Shown: positions 1-11,753, numbered from the stretch's first letter. The stretch: DNA of 64,000 nt from Hirundichthys speculiger (GCA_018398805.1 JAGFBZ010000850.1:62001-126000); one strand, 5' to 3'. A program made the numbers and translations. The notes: generated by a model not told the origin, from the letters alone.

Positions 1-192
1 GCATGTATGACATTTGAAGTTTATTTCAAAGTCTGCAGCATATTTCAGTTAAACGGAGCTTTAACTTGTTGACATATGTTGATAATCCAGAGGGAAAGGT
101 TGAAACTGTTTATTTTTACGTGCAATGTTAGACAGAGGCACCAAAAAAGAATCACCAGCAATGTAACCTAGATTACCCAGACTTAATAAACT

Positions 193-308
193 GTCTGTGA
201 TGGACTGGCAACCTGTCCAGGGTGTACTCCTGCCTTTCCCCCCAAAGAGAGCTGGGATAGACTCCAGCAGACCCCTTTGACCCTGCATAGAATAAGCAGG
301 CATAGATA
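193..308 (+). repeat. RTE-like teleost LINE 3' end, fragment
   Basis: The stretch reads like the 3' terminus of a very common fish non-LTR retroelement: a 'gactggcaacctgtccaggg' block, then 'gagctgggatagactccagc', then 'gaccctgcatagaataagc', leading into a GGAT tail. The same end recurs at 10505-10605, and a more 5' part of the same consensus appears at 49715-49925. No coding part remains, so this is a heavily 5'-truncated copy. The assignment to an RTE/Rex-type LINE is from memory of fish repeats and is less certain than the fact that it is a dispersed repeat. Confidence 0.7.
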
Positions 309-371
309 ATGGATGGATGGATGGACGGACGGAGGGATGGATGGACAGATGGATGGATGGATGGATGGATA
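309..371 (+). repeat. (GGAT)n tail microsatellite
   Basis: About sixteen GGAT/GGAC units directly follow the LINE 3' end. This is the usual tail of that family and explains the open frames translated as MDGWMDG-type repeats on the plus strand and HPSI-type repeats on the minus strand. Confidence 0.9.
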
Positions 372-439
372 AATTGTAAGCACAGCTCTAATTATGGATT
401 TAAGTTCAGGCCATATTGTGAAACTTTACCTAGTTTTAA

Positions 440-870
440 AATGTTATGGTGTGGGTTGGGCGGGGTACGCTCTCTGGATTTTTCCCTCTGTTTCTGAGTT
501 TGGTTAGTGTCCCGTCTCCTCTCGTCTCCCCTGTCCTTAGTCTATCTTGTTCCTGTTTTACTTTGAAGGCCTTACTTCCTTCTGCGATTGTTTGCACCTG
601 CCTCTCCTTTGACCCTTTGTGTATTTAAGTCTTGTCTTCACATTTATTTGCCAGATCGTATTGTTGCTTTCCATTGTTGCAGTTTTCCATGTTCTTGTTT
701 CCCCATTTGATCCTGGCTTCGTCTGTACCCTGTTCCTGCCGTGTTGTTCCGTTCCCTGGACTATTCTGGTTGAGTTTTAGTTTCTGTTTGTGTGACGATT
801 ATTAAAAGGACGTTTTGGCTTCAAACCTCCCTACTTTCCTGCATTTATGGGTCCGCCTCACCACTTCACA
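440..870 (+). mobile_element. LTR-like fragment (Gypsy-type solo LTR candidate)
   Basis: The sequence shares 'tgttttactttgaagg' and 'gtgtatttaagtcttgtc' with the LTR at 11417-11753 (there on the opposite strand), with related pieces at 8086-8275 and 8600-8885. It has LTR-like order: a TATA-like 'tatttaag' near 620, a pyrimidine-rich stretch, a poly(A) signal-like 'attaaaagg' near 800, then 'cctgcatttatgggtccgcc'. I see no flanking internal region, so it is probably a solo LTR or fragment. Exact ends and a target duplication could not be fixed. Confidence 0.5.
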
Positions 871-1292
871 CACACTGTGAAATAAAATGAATTGGACCTG
901 CAAAATTAGCAACATTTGAATCACTAAGAAAGATGGATCCTTTAAAATATGACAGATTTAGACGTGGTATTAGTGTAGAATGTCTGCTGTGTCTGTACTG
1001 GAGCTGTTTGTTCAAGATTTGAAGCGAGATACAAACACATCTGTCACAAAGCCATTCCACCACTCTGAAACATCTCAAGCCTAGAAGAGGAAAGATAACA
1101 TTCCTTCAACAGACATATAAGTTAATGGATCTTATAGTATAACAGAAAACCTTGGTGCTCGTTGTATTGGAGGACATGTGGAGAGGTTCACTACTGCTAC
1201 AGACTAAAGGTACTGGAGAAAAACTCCAGTTCAAAGTAAGTGATTCAAAGTTAAGGTTCACAGTTTGTTATATATAAGAGTTCATTATCTAC
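871..1292. other. Unannotated spacer
   Basis: AT-rich sequence with no open frame longer than about 70 codons and no repeat that I recognise. Confidence 0.4.
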
Positions 1293-1450
1293 AGCACGGG
1301 TCCCCAACCCCTCGGTCCCCGGCCCACTACCGGTCTTTGGGTCATTTGGTACGGGCCCGCACAGAAAAAATAACTTCCATTATTATCTTTTGATTTATTA
1401 TCTGAGTGTAAATTATGTTTTATTTTGAAAAATGACCAGATTCTTTCTAA
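1293..1450 (+). repeat. hAT-like 'gggtccccaaccc' repeat fragment
   Basis: The start 'cacgggtccccaaccc' followed by 'ccggtctttgggtcatttgg' resembles the left end of widespread vertebrate hAT-type non-autonomous elements. No matching inverted right end was found nearby, so the copy is truncated or fused to the element that follows from about 1500. Confidence 0.45.
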
Positions 1451-1676
1451 GAAAGTGTCTTCCTGAAGAATGTTACAGATGTTTTGTTGTTGGTGCGATG
1501 TTACAAGGACACTACTAATAAAGTTGCACGTGAATACATACTTCCTTCTTACTTCCTGCTCTCGGCGGAGGTGGGCGCTTTTTCTTTAGCTTCTCTCTAT
1601 CTGTCCCAGCTGCTGCTCTCTTGTCTTGTCTGTGCTTTTTGGAGCCTCACTCGGCATAATATTCAAATCTCTAACC

Positions 1677-2141
1677 ATGGATCTGGTCAGCTGGTCTCTC
1701 AATGCAATTGATCAAATTTTCTCGACGAGAAGACAGGGCACAGGAGAGCCCTCTTGTCCTGATGGAACACTAGCAGCTGGATATGTACAGGACCCCTGGG
1801 GAAAATGAAGACTTGGATTTCTGGCTCCTCTGTTCATTGAGGGCACTGAAGATGTGTACCTATTTGGATTTATGATAACAGGATTTCTACTGTTTGGAGC
1901 TGGAGGATACCTGCTGTATCGGAAAATTAATGACACGGCAGCTGCCATCTTGGACACCGTCAGCCTGCCTGCCGTGTGTGTTGGAGTGCGACGGGCTGTG
2001 AACACTCAGACTGCTATTCTTGGTGAGCTAAATCGGAAACTGGATGTGATTCCTGATAAGAATCGCAGACTAGTGATGATTTTTGAACTCATTGGCAAAA
2101 TGGACTTGGAGATGTTGCAGGCGCGGCTCAGGGAAAACTGA
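1677..2141 (+). pseudogene. Broken 155-codon ORF with one membrane segment, in a repeat-like element
   Basis: An ATG in a strong start context (aaccATGG) at 1677 opens a frame of 155 codons interrupted only by a TGA at 1806-1808 (codon 44). The first part begins MDLVSWSLNAIDQ and has a polar stretch (RRQGTGEP). After the stop the frame continues with a hydrophobic segment of about 20 residues, roughly 1857-1920 (YLFGFMITGFLLFGAGGYLL), followed by basic residues (YRK) and then a polar, probably helical tail ending LQARLREN. This suggests a single-pass membrane protein. I cannot name the family. The downstream tail with an AATAAA at about 2673 and the insertion-prone surroundings suggest an element-encoded protein rather than a host gene. 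With one stop it is probably inactive. Confidence 0.5.
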
Positions 2142-2669
2142 CCTTGATTCGGACATTTTGGATTGACTTCCACCATGAAGAAACCAGCAAGGACTCTAAG
2201 GCAGACGAAATCTCAAGTCAGCCTGACTTAAACAGTCTACTGTCATCGGTATTTGGCTCCCCCGAAGCGAAGCTGGCCTTGGAAGGCTGGCTTCTATCTA
2301 ATCTCTCCTGGAAATGTTATGCCTTCTGACGCTCCCTCCCCTTCCAAACAACACCTGTGGATGAATGCTCCAGACTGACTGGGACAGGAGTCACTGGCTT
2401 ACCAACTACACACACATTCACATACACACATGCACATGCACGCACAGCCCCCCCCCCTGCTCAACGTCCTCCGCTGGCTCTGCTTGTTCCAACCTTCCAC
2501 GCTAGGTGAACTGATTGCGCTCACGATAAGGCGCATAAAAATTGATAAGAATTGAGCTGTCAGCATCAGATTCATCTTGTAAACTGGTAACCTGATTTCA
2601 TGTCTTTATCTAAAGGATTGTTCTGTCTTGGATTGTTTTTAAATAGATTTTAATTAATCTAAGCATTGA
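2142..2669 (+). other. 3' trailer of the membrane-ORF element
   Basis: No convincing frame continues past 2141 except a short one to 2329. The region holds a CA-rich tract (2405-2440), a run of Cs near 2450, then AT-rich sequence leading to 'gaggaaaataaag', which looks like a poly(A) signal. The LINE at 2683-3042 was inserted exactly here. Confidence 0.35.
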
Positions 2670-2682
2670 GGAAAATAAAGAT
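2670..2682. repeat. Target-site duplication, left copy
   Basis: ggaaaataaagat, identical to 3043-3055. It contains an AATAAA of the host element. Confidence 0.8.
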
Positions 2683-3042
2683 CCATCCATCCATCCATTA
2701 ACTCCCGCTTGGTCCAGAATCGGGTCGCGGGGGCAGCAGCTTCAGCTGAGAGGCCCAGACCTCCCTCCCCTCGGCCGCTTCCACCAGCTCCTCTGAGAGA
2801 ACACCAAGGCGTTCACCAGGCCAGCTGAGAGATATAATCTCTCCAGCGGGTCCTGGGTCTTCCCCGTGGTCTTCTCCCAGTTGGACATGCCTGAAACACC
2901 TCTCCAGGGAGGCATCCGGGGGGCATCCTAACGAGATGCCCGAACCACCTCAACTGGCTCCTCTCGATGTGAAGGAGCAGCGGCTCTACTCTGAGTCTCT
3001 CCCGAAATGACCGAACTTCTCACCCTATCTCTAAGGGAGAGT
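2683..3042 (-). mobile_element. 5'-truncated LINE 3' end with 13-bp target duplication
   Basis: On the minus strand the stretch translates in pieces to a LINE ORF2 C-terminus with a WFGHL-like block, an RPRGRPRTRW-like block and LLPPRP, ending in an (ATGG)n tail (read as ccatccatcc on plus). It is flanked by perfect 13-bp direct repeats, ggaaaataaagat, at 2670-2682 and 3043-3055, the expected mark of target-primed reverse transcription. It is a non-coding, 5'-truncated copy. Another piece of what looks like the same LINE family, a little further upstream in the ORF, is at 40520-40805. Confidence 0.8.
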
Positions 3043-3055
3043 GGAAAATAAAGAT
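3043..3055. repeat. Target-site duplication, right copy
   Basis: ggaaaataaagat, identical to 2670-2682. Sequence after it continues the interrupted trailer. Confidence 0.8.
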
Positions 3056-3188
3056 GTATTTCATTTTTTTTTTAAGTGCATGAAAATTGACTATTTGGAT
3101 TTATCTTCTGTGGTTTTATATTAAAGAATGTGTTGCTCAAACTATATTTACTTTTCTATTTATTCTACATGAAGTAGAATAAAAATCG

Positions 3189-3450
3189 TTAAGGTAACAA
3201 TTTGCATGGACTTTTTTTCAGTAGAAATGTTCCAAAACAAAGCAGTTATAATAACTTGAATAAAGTAATTTGCCAACTCAGTATTAACAATACTTTAGAA
3301 TTAAAATCAAGTTGTTAAAATGTTTAGCTTAAATCTAATTATGTTGGTTGTACTAAACAAATTTAGTTAGTCCAACTTTAAAAATCTCAGTATATTTACT
3401 CAATAGTAATATAGTTGGAATAAGAAGATTGATGCAAATTGTTACCTTAA
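3189..3450. mobile_element. Foldback/MITE-like element with 19-bp perfect inverted ends
   Basis: ttaaggtaacaatttgcat at 3189-3207 is the exact reverse complement of 3432-3450. The 262-bp body is AT-rich with several 'gttggaataag' and 'gttggttgtac' type motifs and has no coding capacity. Similar AT-rich short elements are common in fish. Sequence beyond the inverted ends shows no clear target duplication, so the true outer ends may lie further out. Confidence 0.6.
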
Positions 3451-3719
3451 TTTAAAAAAAAAAAGTTGAGTTACTGTATTATTTTTTAGAGTAAAGAATT
3501 AACTTATAAGACAGGATGATGTTAAAGTACAGATCTGGGATAAGATATAAGAACAGTACTATGGCATGCCCCAAACTAAAGTAGTATATATTTAGAATTA
3601 CTCACAGACTTGCTTGGCTGCACAACTGTGTTATCAAAATGACTTTGCCAGTTTCATAAAGACTGCTGGCTTTTTGTTAATGAGATCCTGAGTTGTTTTT
3701 TGTCTTTTGTTGATATGGG

Positions 3720-4110
3720 AGAACCATACAGAAGGAGAAGCTATCATTGTTCCACTCCACAAAATCATGACTGTGTAGTTGAGGGACCACACAGAGGAAA
3801 CTCACGATAAGGCCTGTAAAAGTCTGCTGGGAGGTTTGCCAAAACGCACTTGAATGACTTTCAGACTGCAAGAGGCAAACATTTCTGATCTGCTTAAAAG
3901 CTCTTGGACACATTTCCCAGCAGCATGTGTGGAGGAATCAAGGCTCTGAGAATCACCTCACCATTTTTCTGGTTGTATTTTTTTTCTAACAGGGACCAAG
4001 AGACTAGGGGAAAAGATGAGTTCATAAAAATATAGAGTAATCCTGGGTGCAAACAAAAACTGAAATTTCAACAAGTCAAAAATGTCAAGCATACCTTCAA
4101 GAAAAAAACT
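3720..4110 (+). pseudogene. Tc1/mariner transposase relic
   Basis: The DNA keeps the pattern of a Tc1-type transposase gene in order: 'gtttgccaaaacgcacttga' with 'gactttcagactgcaag' (the region before the first catalytic Asp), then 'tggaggaatcaaggctctg', then 'cagggaccaagagactagg' with 'gaaaagatgag' (the central part). All three frames carry stops and indels, so no protein can be read through. I infer a very old copy. The terminal inverted repeats were not found. Confidence 0.6.
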
Positions 4111-6822
4111 GGAGAAGCGCTTTGGAAAATATTTACAAAAGAAACCTGAAATGAGTATGTCTAAAAGACTAATGTAAAAGCATCGTATTTACACATAACA
4201 TATAGTTTGGGCTCATCTTGAAAACAGTTGAAGAAAGCATTCTGTGTTAAACTTGAGGCTGTGAAACAAACACAACTCATTACAGAACAACGGCTTACCC
4301 AAACATGTGTTGATTTGTGGATTAATAGTGAGAGAGACCAATTGTGCAGGCAGTGATCCTTTCTACTGCTTAAGGAAAAAGGAAACTTAATGTTGCAAAT
4401 GGAAGGTCACTTGGATTAATTTATCACAAATCTTATGTTTTATAAAGATGGAGAGCATTTACCCATTAAAAGTTGCAATAAATAACATTTTTCACTCAGC
4501 CGAACAGGAAACATGTTGACAGTTGAGCAGGCATGAGTCATAATAGCATAATGGCTTTTCTGATTGTCTATCAAATAAGCGAGCCTCGTGTCCCCTCCAT
4601 CAGGTTTCCTGAAAATCAATCAAACCAGCGGCAATAAATAACTTTGTTAGGCTGAATTAGGACCTAGCTGAAATCAGTTGTTGATTTCTATAATTTCTGG
4701 CCTCCTCTAGAGACCTGTAATTTAGGGACTTCACAAAAAGGACAAATCCTACTGTTAATAATCACCATCATCATAATAAAATGAGAAAAAAAATTGAGCA
4801 GTTGAACAACAACAGAGAGATCTCTATTACACAAGAAACACACGTATTCTATAATAGGAAGATGTATTAGTAGAAGAGTAAGAGAATCTAGGATATTTTT
4901 CTAAATCTTATTAGGTACTTTTGAACTGCAATCACATCTAACTGTGTATCCCTGAGGAAACATTGATATGAATGGGTGGAAAAAGTCAGATGCTTGGCAG
5001 AACAGGCTCTTATTTTATGTACTGGATGAAAGTGGACTGAAGCTACCTGCAGAATGGTGACACCATTGTCACCAGGATGGGAAGCAAAATCTGACATCTG
5101 GGCAGATATTGCTAAGAGACATTGAACAACTCAAAAACAAAACTATTTGAGGTGCATACAGCTGATATGCATGTGTTAGCAAACAATTGCCTGTGTGTAT
5201 ATATACATCCAATTAATAACCATCTGGAAATATCTTTACGTTTGGCAAATAAAGATTGTAAATAATGCTCTAGAGCTTTTCTTTGTTATTTGTTATCTTT
5301 GTTATCTCTGTATTTTATGTTTGTATCTTAATAAAGAGATTGAAAAAGAAATATGGATTTCATTACTTTAATCAATTAAAGTAATTAATTAAAAAAAAGA
5401 AAAAAAAACAAGACCAGGTTTGCCTCAGACCTCTGCACATTGTTGTAAATTTGATTTTTCTTGATCCGAGACTGAAAACATACCACTGCATGCACTGTGA
5501 TAATACTGCCAATGACAATCCTGAATGAAGCTCAGGAATATTTGTTGCAATCTTCTGCTGAAGGTCTGGAGTTCATTAAATTGCATTCGGGTCCCAGTAA
5601 AGAGTTTGAAATAAGAACTGTGCATTTAACTATTAACTAATAATTTCATCGTACAGCTTTCCTCTTGTCATAAAGACACTGCTTATCTTTATGAATGGGA
5701 GAAAGTCTGCATTTATATACAATCTCTCTCTTTAACCTTGTCTAGCTTGTATAAAGTGCTTCACAATGTTTTTCTCTTTGCACTTTTACAGAAGCACTCA
5801 CATAGCACTTTGTTTTTGCAAGTACACTGATGAGAATATTCAGTCTCTTACCAAAGTACACTTCAACAAGTGGAGAGCTTTGAAGCACTGACCTTTTTAT
5901 TGAAGGACAACTTACTCGACTATTTGAGTCACAGCCAGCCCAGTGAACCTCCACGTTCAAACACACACTTGCAGACTGTTCATCATCTTAACTGTTACCA
6001 CTATTACTATTAAGAGATTTATCTGTTTTCCGGTGTCTGGACAATTTCTAACGCATGATACATTATAAAAACAACATGCTGTAAAATAACTAAGATTAAT
6101 ATTTACAGCCAGTGTGTCTGTCTGCACTATGAGCAAAACAATTCATCAAATGGATAACAGATTATACTGAATTAACCTTGGTTTGTTTCATCACTAATGC
6201 CTTCTGGGGACTACTATTAATAGAAAATAAAACTGAGGCTTGATTTATTTTTTTGTGTACCTCCTGATGTAGTGTGGTAAAAGATGAAACTTAAAAAAGG
6301 AAAGACAGGTCACTGTGTACCAGAAATGGACTACAGTGAGTTTATTTAGGGACATCTAAATGCAGACATCTCTTGCGTGTGTCAGGAGTGGAGGCTGTGA
6401 GTGGATATTAGTGCTATTAAAATGCTGTTTTAGCGTCCTTTTCATATTAAAAGAACACTCCATTTCAAACAGTGCGTGATACGCAAATCTCTTGAATTGC
6501 AGACTCTTCTCTTGCTCTCTCAGTAAAAAACTGTTTTTTTTTAACTCTTTTTTACGGGTTGAAGGATGTCATGTACCAACTCACTGGAAAGCAATTCAGA
6601 CACCTACAGGCAAACAAGTGAAAGACTTAAAACCCTCTGTGTCTTCCCAAATAAAAGTATGAAAAAGTTCACTGTGGTTTTTATTTTTATTTCAGTTGTA
6701 CAGGCAGCTCACACATTTGATTATTATAAGTATAATCTGCTGTCCGCAGATTTGACAGTGACATGTCCATGACCCAAAACTTTTACACTGCTTTCTGACC
6801 ACTGTGATACACCCCCCACCAA
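4111..6822. other. Unannotated AT-rich spacer
   Basis: No recognisable gene, RNA or repeat apart from short A or T runs (for example 5390-5410). Open frames in this interval are all below 80 codons and have no domain that I recognise. Confidence 0.4.
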
Positions 6823-6860
6823 CACACACACACACACACACAAACAACACACACACACAT
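6823..6860 (+). repeat. (CA)n microsatellite
   Basis: Two CA runs separated by 'aacaa'. Confidence 0.95.
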
Positions 6861-8085
6861 ATGTTGAGACCTGGAAGAGAAGATTGCTTTTCCATTACTG
6901 TGGCGATCAATGAGAGCACTCCATTGCTCAATTTAATGTCCACACCTTCGAAACAATCTCTGATGAACACACTAACACACAAACACCTCTCACACCTGTG
7001 GATGATAGCATCGGGCATGTGGCATTGCTTGTGACCGTGTGCAGCAAAGTGGATTGGAAATATTCTATTGCCCCCCTCTGGTGACAACTGATGTTGAGAA
7101 GATTATTTTATTCACCCTTTCTTTCTCTATTTGACAACCACACTTACACTCATGTCAAACTTTTCTCTCTCTGACTCTCATCTCTCTTCACCTCAGATTT
7201 CCTCCAATACCACTCCTGACTCCTCATGTCCCCAAATTCTTTCATCTTCTGCCCTTTCCCACTGATTGTAAACCGGGTCATTTGCTTCTCTGAAGTCTCC
7301 GCAAGTCACCGTTGAGTCATGAGAGCAGGTCTTTGTGTATGTGTGTATAGATGTGTGTGCGTCAGAAGCAATGAGCCAGAATAATGGGTTTGTTCAGCCG
7401 TCCGTTGCAACTGTTTTGCCATTGAATGATCCAGCAAAATGGTCAGAATCATCAAATACACACAACCTGGCTCGGTCTAATGCAGTCACCTTTGCTTTTT
7501 AAAATGTAGACACCTTCTTCATGCATATGAGATGCATACATGAGGTGATTAAGCAATTTCCAGTTCTCGGTTGCTAAAGGTCCACTATAGGCTTTGAAAA
7601 AAAAACCCCACAGTTCTCAGTCCTCTCATTTTAAATGACCTCTACAGGAGCGATTCTTACTGCTACGTAGCGTTATTTCTTTGTGGATCGTATAAACCCA
7701 AGATGTTTTTGTTTTTTTTTTAATCATCAACTTCATTTCAGGTTTACAACCAATATAAATTTTGGAACTGTAGGCCTGAAACGTATTCCAAAAATGGATA
7801 ATAATAATTTGTCTCTCTTTTGTTAAAATTACATGTGCAATGAGCTAAGGCAATGCAAATAAGCAGAAGGCTTTTGAGAAAACTGCCTAAACCAGCTATA
7901 GATTATTTTGCTTCCTTGCATTAAACACCAGGGGCATCTCATGTATTTCAGAAGGTACTGACAGAACCAAGAGGAAAACCAAGTTCTTGTGGGTGTTTTG
8001 CATGTTCTGACTCTGACTTCCTGAAACGTTCTACTACTCTTCCAGTTGTGTCCCACTGTTCTGTGTTTTCTTTGTAGAGCCTGCT
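6861..8085. other. Unannotated spacer
   Basis: Pyrimidine-rich at 7110-7260 (repeated tctct and ttcatc). No gene or repeat family recognised. Confidence 0.35.
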
Positions 8086-8275
8086 TCACATTTCATCACG
8101 AGTCTTGGTTTTGCCCTTTTTAAGGTACACAGCACAAAGACAAGACAGACCTTCAAAGTAAAACAGGAAACAAGGTAGACTAAGGACAGGGGGGACGAGA
8201 ACACTAACACAGAAGAAAACAGAGGAAAAACCAAGAATGCCTACCATGGACGACCCAGACCATTACACAAATTGA
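8086..8275 (-). mobile_element. LTR-like fragment
   Basis: On the minus strand it carries the 'tgttttactttgaagg' block and the surrounding 'cccctgtccttagtctacc' context of the LTR-like piece at 440-870. It is a partial copy of the same LTR family in the opposite orientation. Confidence 0.5.
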
Positions 8276-8599
8276 CATTATACCTTGCACAATTTTGAAT
8301 AAAGTGAAACAAGGGCAAATACCCATGAAAGAAACATAACTTTAATGAGAATAAATGGGATTTCATGAAGATGAGGGCCACCATTTCATTAAGTCTTTTT
8401 ATTCTGAAAAAAGATGTCTAACTTATGATATATTGAAGAGGACATATTAATCAAAGAAGACACCCCGTGGAAGAGAAAGTTACAGTGGAATCAAATAACT
8501 CACTCCACCCCCGAACACCAGGTCTACGAATTAAGGTACAAAGATGAGACAGAAAAGTTGCTTTTTGTTGAATCATTGGCTGAGTGATCATCCACAGTT
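8276..8599. other. Unannotated spacer between two LTR-like pieces
   Basis: AT-rich with purine-rich runs. It has no coding frame. Confidence 0.3.
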
Positions 8600-8885
8600 T
8601 GTTTTATTTATGTGCTTTCATACAGCTTTAACTTCTCCCCGTGTATTACCCTAATAGTCTGTGCCTACTTATCGATTGTTCCCTTGAGTATTTAAGTCCT
8701 GTCTTTCCTTTTCAGTTTGCTGGTTTGTCTGTTTCTTTTACCGGATATCTCTGTCTGTCTCCGTTCCCTGTTCCTGCCTTGCCCACCTGCTACTTGTGGA
8801 TTCCTCAGTTAAGTTTAGATTTTCTTTTTGTTAATAAACTATTTTTGTTGGAAATTCCTGCATTTTGGGTCCTCCCTACAAAAAT
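8600..8885 (+). mobile_element. LTR-like fragment
   Basis: Contains 'gagtatttaagtcctgtc' (TATA-like region), then 'ctgttcctgccttgcccacc', 'gttaataaac' (poly(A)-like) and 'cctgcattttgggtcctccc', the same order as 440-870. It is probably the 3' part of a related LTR. Confidence 0.5.
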
Positions 8886-10504
8886 CAAGACATTTGTCTA
8901 AGCGATATATTTTTATGGGCATCAAAAGTGCAAATACAGTGTACTAGATATAGTATAGATTCAGTAAATCATATAGTTAAATGTCGTGTTCAGTCTCAGA
9001 CTCAGAGGATTGGCAGGGTACACCATGTGTACAGCACTATTCTACAGAACGTTTTTATTGTTTTTTTTTTCCATGCAGTCATCTGTGACTTTTCATAGTT
9101 GTGCACTGAACATCCCATTGGTTTTTAGCTCATTTAAATTACAGACAAAGATGGAAACTAAAACATAAATTGTTTTGTTGCAACTGATGGCATTATGATA
9201 AAAAAGTTGCCTGTTGTCAGCAATCCACTACTAATAATGAATCTCCTTTGTCTTCGTTTCTGGTTATCTGTTGTCTGACATGCTTATATTAGATAAGACT
9301 GAGACCAAGTGATGATAGCCTGTGGCAAAGTCTAGACAAATAATTATTCACTCCTACTCTTACACCTCTGGGCAATTTAAAGTTTCCAGTTAATCTAAGC
9401 ACCTGACTTTGCTCCATCACAAGGTCTACATGAGTCAGCTGACCAAGAGTTGAAGTGTTGCATACAGATGCTGTGCCAATCAGACACAGACAAGCCCAAG
9501 TCTTGTGTTTTGTGGCTGCAACCACATGGCTTTTTCTGATATCAAGAATCCTAATTACCCAGGGTCCTGTGTCAAATTGTAAATGAGAGGTTTGTGTGTG
9601 ATGTATTTTTTTCTTTTATTCTGCAAAATGTATAACCAAAGCTGAGTATTCTTCTTTGCTTCTAATCTGGGTTTTTGTAGAACATGTGGTCCAATGTGTT
9701 TGTTAGTAAAAGGTCAAAGATGAGTTCAATACTTTTCTGTTTTCAAGAGCTTTGTCTGATTGTTGTTGGATACTGAGCTGTGTGCAGAGGGTATATGAAG
9801 CTTTTTCCCTCAATACATCTGCCTGCAGTCAAAACAGCATCACATTAGAAAAGGATAGAGAACCTAAACAGTAAAGCTGTGGAATGGGAAAATAAAGGGA
9901 GAAAAAGAGCTACAGATTCAGTTAATAGCTCTTTGGCCCCTTCACTGTTTATACTGCCAAGAAAAAGCCTGACAGGTTCATCTCTATGATGTGCATTTTT
10001 GTTTATAGACGCATAGACTAATATTTTCTTGTGGGGGGCATTTCCTCTCCTATTACATCCTGTCAGTTTAGAGAAACAGGTGATGTGGGAATGAGCACTG
10101 AGAGAAATAACATCCAAAAAGCTTCGGCTTAATGGGAATTGAAATGAAAAGTCACAGATGACAGCATTTATATTCATGCACTACGCCTCTTAAAGATTTG
10201 GCTTTGAGTTGCTTGATGTCAAAAACGGCACTATATAAGTAGGGAGCAACAGTGTACAGCTGCCCCCTACAAACCTGAGTACCTAACCTGAGAGCTCACT
10301 CAGCAAACCGATCACACACCACCACACACCAAACTGACTGGCAATTTTTTTCTGAAATTCTTACTGGAAAATTAAAAGGTCGGTGTGGATGTAAAGAGAA
10401 CTGAAAGCATTACTGGCTCATTTCTTTTTTAAGGGAAAGCAGCACAAAGGAGTGTTTTTTTTTTTTTCATGCTAAAATATCAGGATGAATCTCATATAAT
10501 TATT
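8886..10504. other. Unannotated spacer
   Basis: No family recognised. A TATA-like 'tatataag' lies at 10232-10239, but no plausible coding exon follows it. Confidence 0.35.
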
Positions 10505-10605
10505 TTTAAAGGAGCCCAAAAAGAGCTGGGATATACTCCAGCAGATCCCCTGACCCTGCAGTAGACTAAGTGGGTTTAGATAATGGATAGATGGATGGAT
10601 ATTTT
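10505..10605 (+). repeat. RTE-like LINE 3' end with short GGAT tail
   Basis: 'gagctgggatatactccagc', 'ccctgaccctgcagtagac' and 'gtttagataatggatagatgg' reproduce the terminus seen at 193-371, here with a shorter tail. Confidence 0.7.
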
Positions 10606-11411
10606 TATGGAGCATTGTCTAGTTCTTCCATCCCTACTATTGGCAAAAACCAGCCAAAGTAACTTTGCACACCTGTCCCAGTCATTTCTGTTCTGCTCTG
10701 TCATTTCATCTCTTTACAGCACTCTGGCACACACCAGCAATGTTCAAACTAGCTCACAGAGTTACAGGTAGGACATCGTGGCAGAGACAGACAAAGAAAA
10801 GTGAAGACAGAAGAGAAAAAGGGAGAGTGAACAAGCAAGACACCAAACAGTTGGGGTCACTCTCAAAAAAGTGATGAAATCTTCACGCCTACAAGGGGAA
10901 CCTTCTGAGCTAAAAATGACAACTGTTCATTTGTGCTGTTATAATTACACTACTGTACATAACGGCTATGGGAATTTACTGTTGGAAAGTAAAGCAAAAA
11001 TCAAGGTCCATGATTTCACATTTTCACTTCTGAAGTACAGAAATGCATAATCATCTGAATTTGTGGGTGAAAGAAAAGATAGGGAAAAATGGATAATTCT
11101 CACAGGACCTGGGTCTGTGATGTCAAAGCACCTTGCAAATCTGAACCAGTGACTAAATAATATCTTTTTCAGACTAAGTGAGTCACAAACAAATTGGTAC
11201 AATGAGTGGGAAATTACAAACTTTTAAAACATATAAATAGGAATAGCAACAACATAAATGTCAGACTTTGCACATTTTTAATATTATCTTGCAACCTACT
11301 AAAAAAAATAAATAAATAACTGAGCACATTTTAAATCAGAATCCCACAGTAACTTAATTGGCAACGTGCATAACCTTTACAGGAGAAAGGTTGACCTATT
11401 AAAATACACAT
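10606..11411. other. Unannotated spacer
   Basis: No recognisable gene or repeat. Confidence 0.3.
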
Positions 11412-11416
11412 GAAAC

Positions 11417-11753
11417 TGTCATGATTGGAGGTGGGATGAAGGACCGAGGAGCAGGAGTTCTCAAAAACAAGACTAGGGAAACAAACAGAAAAACCGGCAG
11501 GGAAACTCACAGGATGCAAGACGACGCAAGACGACGGACCAGCACAGACAGGGGAGATGACAAGACTTAAATACACAGGTCAACAGACAAGAGGCAGGTG
11601 CAGGGGATCAAGGTAACGAGGGGAAGAAAACAAAGCAGAAAACAACAGAGACAAGACAGACCTTCAAAGTAAAACAGGAAACAGAGCAGACAAGAGACAA
11701 GGAGTGACGCTAACTTGACAGACACACACACACAAGGCTGCCAGGCCATGACA
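11417..11753 (-). repeat. 3' LTR of the 11.4-kb element
   Basis: 337 bp, starting TGTCATG and ending CATGACA on plus. It shares its outer 50 bases and a central block (accggcagggaaactcacag) with the other LTR but lacks about 150 bp present there, and it keeps about 180 bp that the other has lost. Confidence 0.8.
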
